Shown here piece by piece: positions 47,339 to 56,315 of a DNA stretch of 64,000 bases. The notes under the pieces are model-generated. The model ran no database searches. It had not been told where the DNA came from and was given only the letters and a program-made list of their open reading frames with translations. The DNA comes from Phytoamicus setariae (GTDB lineage Bacteria; Pseudomonadota; Alphaproteobacteria; Rhizobiales; Rhizobiaceae). Where the stretch lies: the NCBI RefSeq assembly GCF_016722925.1, contig NZ_JAEQNC010000003.1, forward strand, positions 62,001-126,000, given 5' to 3'. Each line of letters opens with the position of its first letter. Position 1 is the first letter of the stretch. The position numbers were made by a program, and so were the translations under genes.

Positions 47339-47851
47339 ATGGCAACGGATGGCCTGGTCGACAGCACCACAGACGCAGCTTTGAAGTCGCTGAACGATAT
47401 CGTCTTGCCGCTACCCGTCTCCTACATGCCGCAGACATGGAGCTGGGCCGCACTCGGGGCCGTGCTCGTCGCACTTGTTGCCCTCGCCAGCTGGCGATGG
47501 CTGCGTCGCTGGCGGGCGAACCGTTACCGGCGCGAGGCGCTTGCGGCGCTGGAGGCGCTCGGCCGACAAAGCATGGCGCAGACAGCCACTGACCGCTTTG
47601 GCCAGCAATTGGCCGAACTCCTGAAGCGCACGGCACTCGCGGCATGGCCGAGGGAAGAGGTGGCCAAGCTCAGCGGGGACGATTGGGCCGCGTTTCTGGC
47701 GCAGCACGCAACTTCGCCACATGACGAGGTGCTCGGCCCGCTGGTCGACGATCGTGAATACCGGCCTGCGAGCCAGCCATCGGGAGAGGAACGCGCGCGT
47801 CTGATCGACGCGGCCAGGAAGTGGATCGAGAGTCATCATGTACCAGCTTGA
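47339..47851 (+). CDS. DUF4381 membrane protein
   Basis: A 170-residue protein with one strong transmembrane helix (about 40-60, WAALGAVLVALVALASWRWL) and a helical cytoplasmic part with WPREEVAKLSGDDWAAFL. DUF4381 members are found between DUF58 and the VWA genes of MoxR operons; their job is unknown. It starts one base after the DUF58 stop and overlaps the next gene by 14 bases. Confidence 0.82.
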   Translation: MATDGLVDSTTDAALKSLNDIVLPLPVSYMPQTWSWAALGAVLVALVALASWRWLRRWRANRYRREALAALEALGRQSMAQTATDRFGQQLAELLKRTALAAWPREEVAKLSGDDWAAFLAQHATSPHDEVLGPLVDDREYRPASQPSGEERARLIDAARKWIESHHVPA

Positions 47852-48857
47852 TCTGCCCTGGCTGCTTGTTCTTCTGCCGTTGCCGCTGCTCGTCTGGTGG
47901 CTCGTCCCGCCGTACAAGGAGGAGACGGCCTCGGTGCGGCTTCCCTTCTTCCGCGAGGTCATCGAAGCCTCCGGCATCGAACCCGGCAGCGGCTCGCTGG
48001 TGCGACGACGCTCGTGGCTCCAGACGATCGTCGTCACTATCGGATGGTGTTTGCTGGTGCTGGCGCTGGCGCGGCCACAATATATCGAGCCGCCGCTCGT
48101 AAAGACCGAGCCGCAGCGCGACCTGATGCTGGCGATGGACCTATCGCAATCCATGGATACGCGGGATTTTCCCGGTCCGGATGGGCAAACAGACACACGC
48201 ATTGCCGCGGTGCGCAAGGTGGTGGCCGATTTCGTCGCCAAGCGCTCTGGCGACCGCATCGGCCTGATCGCCTTCGGGGATGCTCCCTATCCGTTGGTGC
48301 CTTTCACGATGGACCATCGCACCGTCCAATCGATGATATCAGACACGGTTCCGGGTATGGCCGGCCCGCGTACCGCACTCGGGGACGCCATCGGGCTTTC
48401 AATCAAGATGTTCGAAAAATCCGCCGCGCCGGAAAAAGTACTGATCCTGCTGACCGACGGCAACGATACGGCGAGCAGGATGCCGCCGACCAAGGCCGCC
48501 GACATCGCCAAGCAGCAGGGCATCACCATCCATACCGTCGGCATCGGCGACGAGAAAGCCACAGGCGAGAACCGGCTCGATATCGGGACGCTGAAGGCCA
48601 TGGCCGACAAAACCGGCGGACGCTTCTTCCTCGGCAGCGACCAGAAAGGCCTCGCAGAAATTTATGCGACGCTCGACACGATCACCCCCGCCAATCAGAA
48701 GACCCTTTCCTGGCGCCCCCGGATCGAGCTTTATCACTATCCACTCGGCGCCGCGCTCGCGCTGGCGATGCTCTTCGTCGCAGTCAGCCAGTTCGCGGCG
48801 AACATGATGGCGCGGCGGCCGACGCCGGGTCCGGCGACGATGGAGCCGGCGGCATGA
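47838..48857 (+). CDS. VWA domain protein (BatA type)
   Basis: A 339-residue protein anchored by helices at about 7-27, 60-80 and near 308-325, with a VWA domain between (about 90-290). MIDAS is intact: LAMDLSQSMDTRDF, with RTALGDAIG and LLTDGNDTAS. The extracytoplasmic VWA domain should bind a Mg2+-dependent ligand. It is BatA-like, coupled to the next VWA gene by ATGA. Confidence 0.9.
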   Translation: MYQLDLPWLLVLLPLPLLVWWLVPPYKEETASVRLPFFREVIEASGIEPGSGSLVRRRSWLQTIVVTIGWCLLVLALARPQYIEPPLVKTEPQRDLMLAMDLSQSMDTRDFPGPDGQTDTRIAAVRKVVADFVAKRSGDRIGLIAFGDAPYPLVPFTMDHRTVQSMISDTVPGMAGPRTALGDAIGLSIKMFEKSAAPEKVLILLTDGNDTASRMPPTKAADIAKQQGITIHTVGIGDEKATGENRLDIGTLKAMADKTGGRFFLGSDQKGLAEIYATLDTITPANQKTLSWRPRIELYHYPLGAALALAMLFVAVSQFAANMMARRPTPGPATMEPAA

Positions 48858-50419
48858 TCTGGGACTTTCATTTCCTCAGACCGTGGTGGCTGCTCGGTCT
48901 TGCCTTTGCCGCTTTGCTGTTGATCGCGGCATCGCGGCGCAACGACTTGCGCTCCCGTTGGAGCGACATGATCGCGCCCCGGCTGCTCGATCACCTTCTG
49001 ATTTCCGGAACCCAGAACGGCCGCTTCCAGCCCTATCACCTGGCGGCACTGGTGATCGCCCTTGGCTCGCTGGCAGTTGCAGGACCTACATGGCAACGCG
49101 AACGTCCCCCTTTTGTCGCCGACAATGCGGCGCTCGTGATCGCTGTCGATCTCTCGCCCACCATGAATGCGATCGACATCACCCCGTCGCGCCTTGAGCG
49201 CGCCAAGCTCAAGATCCATGATGTCGTCGCCTTGAGAAAGGGCGCGCGCACCGCTCTCGTCGCCTATTCCGGTTCGGCCCATCTGGTGCTGCCATTGACC
49301 GAAGATGCGGCGCTCATCGATACCTATGTCGATGCGCTGCAAACCCGCATCATGCCGGACGAGGGGCGGTCGATGGCGAAAGCGCTGGCGCTCGCCGACA
49401 AAGTGCTTGCCGACGGCGCAGAACGCGGCACCGTGCTAGTTCTCACGGATGCTATCGATGACAGCGCGTTTTCGGCCGGGAGCTCAGGCGGGAAAAACGG
49501 CCTCATCGTGCTCGGCATAGCGACGCCCGAGGGCGGGCCGGTGAAGGGCCCAGATGGTGGTTTCCTCAGCGACGCCGCCGGGGCGCGTCTGTTTCCCAAG
49601 CTGGATATCGCGGCCTTCAACCGACTGAAAAGCGAAACCAATGCCGATGTTGCTACCGTCAGCACCGACGACCGCGATGTTACCTGGATCAACGACCGCA
49701 TCCGTACGCATTTCGAACAGCAGATCGCCGAAGGAACCAGCCGCTGGAAAGATATGGGCTGGTGGCTCGTCGTCGTACTGGTGCCAGTCGCCGCGCTCTT
49801 CTTCCGCAAGGGTTGGGTGATCAGGTGGACCGGCGTGGTTCTCGCTGCGCATCTGGCCTTTGCCGCAGATCAGGCAAGGGCGGACGACTGGAGGCCGATC
49901 GACGCCTTCCTGACCCCGGACCAGCAGGGCCGGCGTGCTTTCGAGCAAGGTGATTTCATAGGCGCTACGTCGCTTTTCCACGATCCGATGTGGCGCGGCA
50001 CCGCGTTTTACCGTGCGGGCAAATATGCCGAAGCCGTCGACGCATTCGCCCAGGCGCAGATCCCGGAAAGCGACTTCAACCAGGGCAATGCCCTGATCTT
50101 CCTCAAGAAGTACGATGAAGCGGTGGCGGCCTACACGCGCGCGTTGGCTAAGCGCAAGAACTGGCCAGCAGCGAAGGCAAACCTGGCAATCGCCGAGGCA
50201 TTGGCGAAGAAGCAAAAGCAGGACGACGAGGAGCAGGCGCAGGACCCCAATGAGAAGCCCGATCAGTTCCAGTTCGACGATAAGGGCAAGAAGGGCAAGG
50301 CCGGCACGATGGAGATCGGCGAGCAGACATCCGACCTCTGGATGAAGAACATCGTCGTCAGCCCGACCGACCTTCTGGCGCGCAAGTTCGCGATCGAAGC
50401 ACGGGGAGCGGCAAAATGA
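48854..50419 (+). CDS. VWA-TPR fusion protein (BatB/BatC type)
   Basis: A 521-residue fusion: two N-terminal helices, a VWA domain (about 90-290) with the MIDAS variant AVDLSPTMNAID (Thr where Ser is usual), a helix near 305-320, then TPR repeats (about 355-450, FYRAGKYAEAVDAFAQAQ and ALIFLKKYDEAVAAYTRALA) and a charged tail. In Bacteroides and Leptospira, BatB and BatC are separate; here they are one protein. The TPR part probably faces the periplasm and binds partners. Confidence 0.88.
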   Translation: MIWDFHFLRPWWLLGLAFAALLLIAASRRNDLRSRWSDMIAPRLLDHLLISGTQNGRFQPYHLAALVIALGSLAVAGPTWQRERPPFVADNAALVIAVDLSPTMNAIDITPSRLERAKLKIHDVVALRKGARTALVAYSGSAHLVLPLTEDAALIDTYVDALQTRIMPDEGRSMAKALALADKVLADGAERGTVLVLTDAIDDSAFSAGSSGGKNGLIVLGIATPEGGPVKGPDGGFLSDAAGARLFPKLDIAAFNRLKSETNADVATVSTDDRDVTWINDRIRTHFEQQIAEGTSRWKDMGWWLVVVLVPVAALFFRKGWVIRWTGVVLAAHLAFAADQARADDWRPIDAFLTPDQQGRRAFEQGDFIGATSLFHDPMWRGTAFYRAGKYAEAVDAFAQAQIPESDFNQGNALIFLKKYDEAVAAYTRALAKRKNWPAAKANLAIAEALAKKQKQDDEEQAQDPNEKPDQFQFDDKGKKGKAGTMEIGEQTSDLWMKNIVVSPTDLLARKFAIEARGAAK

Positions 50420-51747
50420 CGATGCTGCGTCTCGCCGCTTTGCTCCTGCTGGTCTGTTTTCCGCACGTGCTTCGTGCGGCAGAACCCTTCGCGCGAGCGG
50501 AAGTGCTGACCAAGGGCAGAATCGTCGCCGGCCAACAGATCGAGATCGCAATCGACGTCTTCGCACCCAATTTCTTCAAGTCGGCGCCGGAATTCCCGCT
50601 CTTCGAACTCAAGGATGCGATCGTCACGCTTCCCGACCAGCGCGCGTTGAACATGGTCGATACTGTCGATGGGGTGGAGTATTCCGGCATACGCAAGAGC
50701 TATATGGTGATGGCCGAGCGGCCGGGTAGCTTTGCCCTGCCGGTAATCAAGATCCCGGTGGCCTACGCGACCGACGCGGGAGGCGCAGCCAACGGCACCG
50801 CGATGGTTCCTTCCGTCGCATTCGCGGCCGATGGGGTGCCCGGCGACTGGGGTGGACAGGCGCCGCTGGTCGCGACCAAAGTTTTAATCAGCCAGGAACT
50901 AGACCGCGATCCGGCGACCCTGAAAGTCGGCGACGCGCTGGTGCGCCGGGTCAGCGTGCTGGCCGATGACACCCAGCCGATGATGATCCCTGTGCCGAAT
51001 TTTGCCGCGCCCGCCGGCACCAAGGTCTACCGCACCGATCCGGAACTCGGCCAGCGGGGCTCCGCGGGTGACGATCCCGATGCCGCGCGACGGACCGAAA
51101 CCGTCACCTATGTCGCGGAGAAAGCCGGTACGATCACGTTGCCGCCCGTCGAGATCAGGTGGTTCGACTCCGTGTCCGGCAGAATCGAAACCGCCAGTGC
51201 GCCCGACATCAAGATCACGGTGAAGGAGAACCCGGCCCCGGCGCAGGTCATCCCCGCAGGCTCGGCGCCGCAGGCCGATCTTGAAGTCACCCGACGCGGC
51301 GTCAACCATCTGCTCTTCCAAACGTTGCTGCTGGGACTTGCCGCGCTGATCCTGTTTGCCTTGGCCTATCTCCTACTGGGCAAGCTGTCCGAGCGGTGGG
51401 AGGAAATGAAACGCCGCAAGGCCGAGTCCGAACCGGCCTATTTCCATAAGGTCAATGCTGCGCTTTCCGGCAACGAACCGCTTGCCGCCTGGCGTGCACT
51501 CGATGCCTGGGCGAAAAGGCTCGGCTTCCGGTCGATTTCGGATTGGGCAATGAGCCTGGGACAGGGTGAACTCGACCGGGCACTAAACCACTTCCAGCGA
51601 ACTCTTTACGGGGCCGATGAACGTGATGAACAGCAAAACGCCATGGCGGAACTGAACCGCTGCCTTCTCGATGCGCGTCGCATCTCACTTTCTGGGAAGT
51701 CGCGTGCTGCGCCAGCCAGGCACACCTTACCGCCGCTCAATCCATGA
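50416..51747 (+). CDS. BatD-like protein
   Basis: A 443-residue protein with a signal peptide (MTMLRLAALLLLVCFPHVLRA), beta-rich Ig-like domains of the BatD family (about 20-280: VLTKGRIVAGQQIEIAIDVF, KVGDALVRRVSVLADDTQP), a transmembrane helix (about 298-320) and a cytoplasmic tail. It closes the MoxR-Bat run and overlaps the VWA-TPR gene by ATGA. BatD is believed to sit in the periplasm with BatA/B. Confidence 0.87.
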   Translation: MTMLRLAALLLLVCFPHVLRAAEPFARAEVLTKGRIVAGQQIEIAIDVFAPNFFKSAPEFPLFELKDAIVTLPDQRALNMVDTVDGVEYSGIRKSYMVMAERPGSFALPVIKIPVAYATDAGGAANGTAMVPSVAFAADGVPGDWGGQAPLVATKVLISQELDRDPATLKVGDALVRRVSVLADDTQPMMIPVPNFAAPAGTKVYRTDPELGQRGSAGDDPDAARRTETVTYVAEKAGTITLPPVEIRWFDSVSGRIETASAPDIKITVKENPAPAQVIPAGSAPQADLEVTRRGVNHLLFQTLLLGLAALILFALAYLLLGKLSERWEEMKRRKAESEPAYFHKVNAALSGNEPLAAWRALDAWAKRLGFRSISDWAMSLGQGELDRALNHFQRTLYGADERDEQQNAMAELNRCLLDARRISLSGKSRAAPARHTLPPLNP

Positions 51748-51768
51748 GCGCCAAAGGGGCGTAACGGG

Positions 51769-51784
51769 CAATGTTACCGTTACG
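51769..51784 (+). promoter_or_regulatory. Operator-like motif, copy 3
   Basis: CAATGTTACCGTTACG, followed by TACTTGTTTTTA, 22 bases after the batD stop. With copy 2 it shares the stretch AATGT(A/T)ACCGT(A/T)ACGTACTT, so the same sequence stands at the two outer ends of the operon. Confidence 0.5.
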
Positions 51785-51833
51785 TACTTGTTTTTACGGC
51801 TACGAAAATATCCGCAACACAAGGAGAACCACG

Positions 51834-51908
51834 GTGATGTTTCTTGGTAGCCGTTCCACTCGAAAGGCAAAACTTGACGGACTTCGGGCGCTCCATTCCC
51901 TTTGCTAA
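51834..51908 (+). CDS. Possible 24-residue peptide after batD
   Basis: GTG 51834 (or ATG 51837) follows AAGGAGAACCAC, a near-perfect ribosome site; stop TAA at 51906-51908. The peptide is basic (MFLGSRSTRKAKLDGLRALH). It stands 50 bases after copy 3 of the operator-like motif, which suggests a separate transcript. No family; it may be a chance frame. Confidence 0.3.
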   Translation: MMFLGSRSTRKAKLDGLRALHSLC

Positions 51909-51942
51909 AACATCAGGAAACTCAACTGGCGCATAAAACCCG

Positions 51943-52413
51943 TTATGACGGGTGGCTGATGCGGGCGACTTGGGCATCCTTCATCAGGTTGCGAAAGTTG
52001 GAGCCGGTGACGTGCACCAGCGTCTTGTGATCGCCGCCTTCGAAATAGACCTCGCTGGCGCCGTTGAGGCTTTCGTCGAGGATGACAGGCACGTCATAGG
52101 CCGGTCCGAGCGGGGGCACGGCGCCGATATCGCAATCTGCAAAAAGCGTACTGACTTCCTCCTCTGATGCAAGCCCAAGCCGCTTCTTGACCACATCCTG
52201 CAATGTCGAGAGCTCTATACGATGTGTGCTTGGAACGACGGCAAGCACGTAGCCCATTTCATGGTGCACGACCACGGATTTCGCCAGACGGTTTCCCGGC
52301 ACGCGCGCCGCCTGCGCAGACTGGCTGCTGTTGGACGTACGGTGGTGAGCGACGGTGTCATACGCAACGCCCGCGCCCTCTATATAGTCCCGGAGTTTCT
52401 TTGCGATCGTCAT
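51943..52413 (-). CDS. YbaK/ProX-type aminoacyl-tRNA deacylase
   Basis: A 156-residue YbaK-fold protein. YDTVAHHRTSNSSQSAQAARVPG opens the domain; LAKSVVVHHEMGYVLAVVPS carries the conserved Lys; VPPLGPAYDVPVILDESL and FEGGDHKTLVHV follow. The family hydrolyses mischarged tRNAs (Cys- or Ala-tRNA-Pro). Start at 52413 since GAGG lies 8 bases before it. Convergent with the small frame at 51834. Confidence 0.83.
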   Translation of the reverse strand: MTIAKKLRDYIEGAGVAYDTVAHHRTSNSSQSAQAARVPGNRLAKSVVVHHEMGYVLAVVPSTHRIELSTLQDVVKKRLGLASEEEVSTLFADCDIGAVPPLGPAYDVPVILDESLNGASEVYFEGGDHKTLVHVTGSNFRNLMKDAQVARISHPS

Positions 52414-52625
52414 CTCAGGCACCTCATTTCTCGAGTGGCGGCATGTGACGAGATCATTTTCCTCCGATCGCCAGCGAAGTCAACGCAGAATGGATCACGG
52501 ACGGATCGCAGCTCATCAGCCAGGTAACCAGCCGCGCATTGTCATTTGCCTTAAATTGCAAAGACGACGATAATCACACTGCAAAAAGCTTCAACCCACG
52601 ACACTATCAGTGCGGAGGAAATGCG

Positions 52626-53288
52626 ATGGCACTTGCACTCAACGACATAGCCCCGGATTTCGAAGCGGAAACAACCGAAGGGAAAATCAGGTTTCACGAA
52701 TGGGTCGGCGATTCCTGGGCAGTTCTTTTCTCGCATCCCAAGGATTTTACGCCGGTATGCACCACCGAACTGGGCTACATGGCCAGGATCAAGCCCGAAT
52801 TCGACAAGCGTGGCGTCAAGATCATCGGCCTGTCGGTCGACCCGCTCGACCGCCATTCCGGCTGGGCCGGCGACATTGAGGAAACCCAGGGCTTTGCACC
52901 GAATTTCCCCATGATTGCTGACGGCGACTTCAACGTCTCAAAACTGTATGGGATGTTGCCGGCGGCGGTCTCTGGCGATCCAACCCAGCGCACCCCGGCC
53001 GACAACCAGACCGTTCGCAACGTCTTCGTCGTCGGCCCCGACAAAAAGGTCAAGCTGATCCTCATCTATCCCATGACCACCGGCCGCAATTTCGATGAGG
53101 TGCTGCGGGTGATCGATTCTCTACAGCTGACCGCCAAGCACAGGGTTGCGACTCCAGTAAATTGGAAGCACGGCGATGACGTCATCATCGCAGGTTCGGT
53201 GAGCGACGAGGAAGCAAAGAAGCTCTACCCGCAAGGATGGAGCGCGCCAAAACCCTATATCAGGATCGTTCCACAGCCATCGAATTAG
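52626..53288 (+). CDS. 1-Cys peroxiredoxin (Prx6 type)
   Basis: A 220-residue AhpC/TSA protein. The peroxidatic Cys45 lies in HPKDFTPVCTTELGYM; the C-terminal 1-Cys domain (about 160-215) contains no resolving cysteine. It reduces H2O2 and organic peroxides with an unknown thiol donor. Start at 52626 after GGAGGAAATGCG; the frame upstream to 52539 is not used. Divergent from the YbaK gene. Confidence 0.92.
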   Translation: MALALNDIAPDFEAETTEGKIRFHEWVGDSWAVLFSHPKDFTPVCTTELGYMARIKPEFDKRGVKIIGLSVDPLDRHSGWAGDIEETQGFAPNFPMIADGDFNVSKLYGMLPAAVSGDPTQRTPADNQTVRNVFVVGPDKKVKLILIYPMTTGRNFDEVLRVIDSLQLTAKHRVATPVNWKHGDDVIIAGSVSDEEAKKLYPQGWSAPKPYIRIVPQPSN

Positions 53289-53498
53289 TGGCGCATACAC
53301 CAATCGCATTCAACGCCCGACAATACTGCTGGCAAGCCAGTATCATTTGGCGGTGGCTTTGCATGTACGCGTGCACGGCGTGACGACGCGCGAACATCCG
53401 CATCCTCTAAAAAAGCCATTGCATCTTGCGCACTATCGCGCTCTGATTACGGCGAGGACGTTGAGACTTGCGATCGTGGCAGTTGGAGGAATTAGCCG

Positions 53499-55454
53499 AT
53501 GCGCTGCTTTGCCGTACTTGGACCGTCACAGACGGGAAAGACTACGCTTGTCGAAAAATTGGGATCGCTGGAGGGCGTCCCGCGAAAATCCGCCTCTCCC
53601 TACAAGCTGAACCTTCTCGAATTCGAATTTCTTGCCGAAACCTGGTGCGCACTGGATGCTCCCGGTTCAATCGAAGCGCTGGTCCACGCACAGCATGCAC
53701 TTCTCGCCAGCGACATCTGCGTATTGTGCGTTTCTGCGGCCCCCGACGAAGCAGTGCTCGCCGCGCCCTATCTGCGGGTGATCGAGGCGTCTGGAACGCC
53801 CTGCATCATTTTCATCAACCGGATCGACGAGCCAAGGGGCAAGCTGCGGGAAGTCATCGCGGCGCTGCAGGACTATTCCAGCCACGCGCTGGTGCTTCGA
53901 CAGGTCCCCATCCGTGAAGGTGAACAGATCGTCGGTAGCGTCGACCTCATTTCGGAGCGCGCCTGGCGATACCGCGAGGGCCAGACTTCGTCGCTGATCG
54001 CCATACCCGACAACGTGCTCGAGCGCGAACACGAGGCCCGAACCGAACTTCTCGATCATCTTTCCGAATACGACGACTGGCTGTTGGAGGAACTGGTCGA
54101 AGATCGCGAGCCCGACAGTGCGGCGCTCTATGCCGTGTCATCGAGAATACTCAAGCAAAACAGGATAACGCCGGTCTTCATCGGCGCCGCCAGCCACAAC
54201 AACGGCGTCAACAGGCTGATGAAGGCGATCCGACACGAAGCCCCGCCCGCCGATGCGCTGCGTAATCGTCTTGCGACCGCCTGTGGTGCCGCCGAAGCAT
54301 CGATAATCGCCGTCACTTTTCATGCCTACCACCGACCGAATGTCGGCAAGGCCATCTATGCGCGCGCGCTCGGCAACGGCATCAAACAGGGTTCGACCCT
54401 GGGTGATGCCGGCCTGGGCGCCCTGCAGGATGCGATCACCGGCAAACCGCTGGCCAATGGCGGACCGTCGCTTGGGGCAATCTTTGCCACGGTCAAGTCC
54501 GACCGCCTTGCCGTCCCGGCCATCCTGTCGCAAACCGCAGCCCTCGATCCGCCGGACTGGACATCCCCGCCAACACCGATGCTCCAGAGAATACTGGTGC
54601 CAACCAGCGAGCGCGACGAGAACAAGCTTTCAGCCACGCTGGCCAAGCTCGCCGAGACGGATCGCGGCGTGACGATCAGGCAGGAGGAGAGCACCGGGGC
54701 GCATCTCGTCAGCGTCCAAGGCCCCTTGCACCTCAGGGAACTCAGCCGGGCCCTTTCGGAAGTCTTCCACGTTGAGGTAACCGATCAACCCCCGCACCCG
54801 GTTTATCGGGAAACGGCATCGAAACCCGCGGAGGTCCATTACCGGCATCGCAAGCAGACGGGCGGCGCAGGCCAGTTCGCCGATGTGAAACTCAACCTCC
54901 ACCCCAATGAACGGGGCGGCGGCTTCAGCTTCGCCGAGATCGTCAAGGGTGGCGCCGTACCGCGAAATTTCATACCCGCTGTCGAAGCCGGCGCGCGCGA
55001 AGCGATGGAGAAAGGTCCTCTGGGATTTGGCGTGATCGATGTCGGGGTGGTGCTGACCGATGGCCAGCACCATTCGGTCGACAGTTCAGAATTCGCCTTT
55101 CGGGCGGCCGGCAAGATGGGCGTCAAGCAGGCGCTCTCCCAGGCCGCACCGGTGCTGATGCAGCCCATCGCGCGCGTCGACATCCAGATACCCTCGATCT
55201 ACACGGGCGGCCTGGTGCAGATTGTCTCGGCGCTCAAGGGCCAGGTGCTCGGTTTCGATCGCGATGAAACGACGAAGGGATGGGACACATTCCGGGCATT
55301 GCTCCCCGGAAGCGCACTCGAAGAACTCGCCCGGGCGCTGCGCTCGGCGACACAAGGGATCGGCCACTTTTCCAGTGTATTCGATCACTACGAGGAAATG
55401 TACGGCAAGGAGGCCGATGCCATCATCACCACGCACGGTGCGCATGCGGGCTGA
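53499..55454 (+). CDS. Elongation factor G-like protein with degenerate G motifs
   Basis: A 651-residue EF-G-like protein, shorter than the roughly 700-residue EF-G. Domains I-V can be followed (VHYRHRKQTGGAGQFADVKL is domain IV and GFDRDETTKGWDTFRALLPG is domain V). P-loop GPSQTGKTT (8-16) is intact, but switch 1 is short, G3 is LDAPGS and G4 is INRID instead of NKxD. This matches the EF-G-like group of unknown role (not FusA). RBS GGAGGAATTAGCCG. Confidence 0.85.
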   Translation: MRCFAVLGPSQTGKTTLVEKLGSLEGVPRKSASPYKLNLLEFEFLAETWCALDAPGSIEALVHAQHALLASDICVLCVSAAPDEAVLAAPYLRVIEASGTPCIIFINRIDEPRGKLREVIAALQDYSSHALVLRQVPIREGEQIVGSVDLISERAWRYREGQTSSLIAIPDNVLEREHEARTELLDHLSEYDDWLLEELVEDREPDSAALYAVSSRILKQNRITPVFIGAASHNNGVNRLMKAIRHEAPPADALRNRLATACGAAEASIIAVTFHAYHRPNVGKAIYARALGNGIKQGSTLGDAGLGALQDAITGKPLANGGPSLGAIFATVKSDRLAVPAILSQTAALDPPDWTSPPTPMLQRILVPTSERDENKLSATLAKLAETDRGVTIRQEESTGAHLVSVQGPLHLRELSRALSEVFHVEVTDQPPHPVYRETASKPAEVHYRHRKQTGGAGQFADVKLNLHPNERGGGFSFAEIVKGGAVPRNFIPAVEAGAREAMEKGPLGFGVIDVGVVLTDGQHHSVDSSEFAFRAAGKMGVKQALSQAAPVLMQPIARVDIQIPSIYTGGLVQIVSALKGQVLGFDRDETTKGWDTFRALLPGSALEELARALRSATQGIGHFSSVFDHYEEMYGKEADAIITTHGAHAG

Positions 55455-55487
55455 CGCAGCCCTGCGGGGTCCTTTGCGTGAGCGTGT

Positions 55488-56315
55488 TCAGACCGCGCGG
55501 CAGATCATCTCGATCGGTGCGATCACACCCGTCTGCAACGCGGTCGTGACGTTACGAAGCCGCTCGCCAGCCGTCGGTCCCATGATGACCTGGGGGCCGA
55601 GCGGCGGGGCGCCATCACGTTCGGCGTTTTCGCGCATCTCTTTGCCCAGCCGGATTGCCAGCTCGCTCAGGTCGCGTTCCGTTTCAATGGACAGATGTGC
55701 ATCGGCAAGCTGCCTGCGATAGACCTCCGGCCGCTCGACAAAACTGGTCAGCCGCGACGACGCCCAGGGCACTGGAAAGGTAATCTCGCCATTGCCGACA
55801 TGCATGATGTCGTAGACGCCGAACCGAGCTCCGGGTTTCAGAACCCGGCGGACTTCCGCAAACACGCCGGCCTTGTCTGATATGTTCATGCCGACATGAA
55901 TCATCATTGCCCCATCGAAGGTAGCATCCGGAAATGGCAGCGCGTGGGCGCTCGCCTGCCGGAAGGTAGCGCGATTGGCAAGTCCACAGCGGTGCGTCAG
56001 CGCGTTGGCAACTTCGACGAATTCATCCGTCAGATCGATGCCGGTAACCCGGCAGCCGCGTTCCGTCACCAGATATCGGGCAGGCCCGCCGAGCCCGGAT
56101 CCGACATCGAGGACATGGGCATCGTGGGCAAATGAAAGATCGCCTGCGAGCTCGATGGTGGCCCCACGCCAACCCAGGTGAAACTCGTCGCCGCCGGCCA
56201 GATCGGATGGCGTCAGGTGATCGACATCCTTGCCACTGCCGCGCAGCGCGTCAAGTATGGCATTCTCCAGCGATCCATGTGTGTAATGGTGGGCGACGGC
56301 TTCTTCGACGGACAT
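55488..56315 (-). CDS. SAM-dependent methyltransferase
   Basis: A 275-residue class I methyltransferase. SAM-binding VLDVGSGLGGPARYL (about 68-82), VTGIDLTDEFVEVAN, then DGAMMIHVGMNISDKAGVF and EVRRVLKPGARFGVYDI. It resembles sarcosine/dimethylglycine and UbiE-type enzymes; the acceptor is unknown. Start at 56315 after GGGAGGTTGCC; the frame to 56411 has no support. Confidence 0.82.
   Translation of the reverse strand: MSVEEAVAHHYTHGSLENAILDALRGSGKDVDHLTPSDLAGGDEFHLGWRGATIELAGDLSFAHDAHVLDVGSGLGGPARYLVTERGCRVTGIDLTDEFVEVANALTHRCGLANRATFRQASAHALPFPDATFDGAMMIHVGMNISDKAGVFAEVRRVLKPGARFGVYDIMHVGNGEITFPVPWASSRLTSFVERPEVYRRQLADAHLSIETERDLSELAIRLGKEMRENAERDGAPPLGPQVIMGPTAGERLRNVTTALQTGVIAPIEMICRAV

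Noticed and set aside
47897-48853. Upstream extension of the VWA-TPR frame to 840 residues
   Set aside because: It runs through the VWA (BatA) gene in another frame; the membrane-anchor N-terminus starts at ATG 48854.
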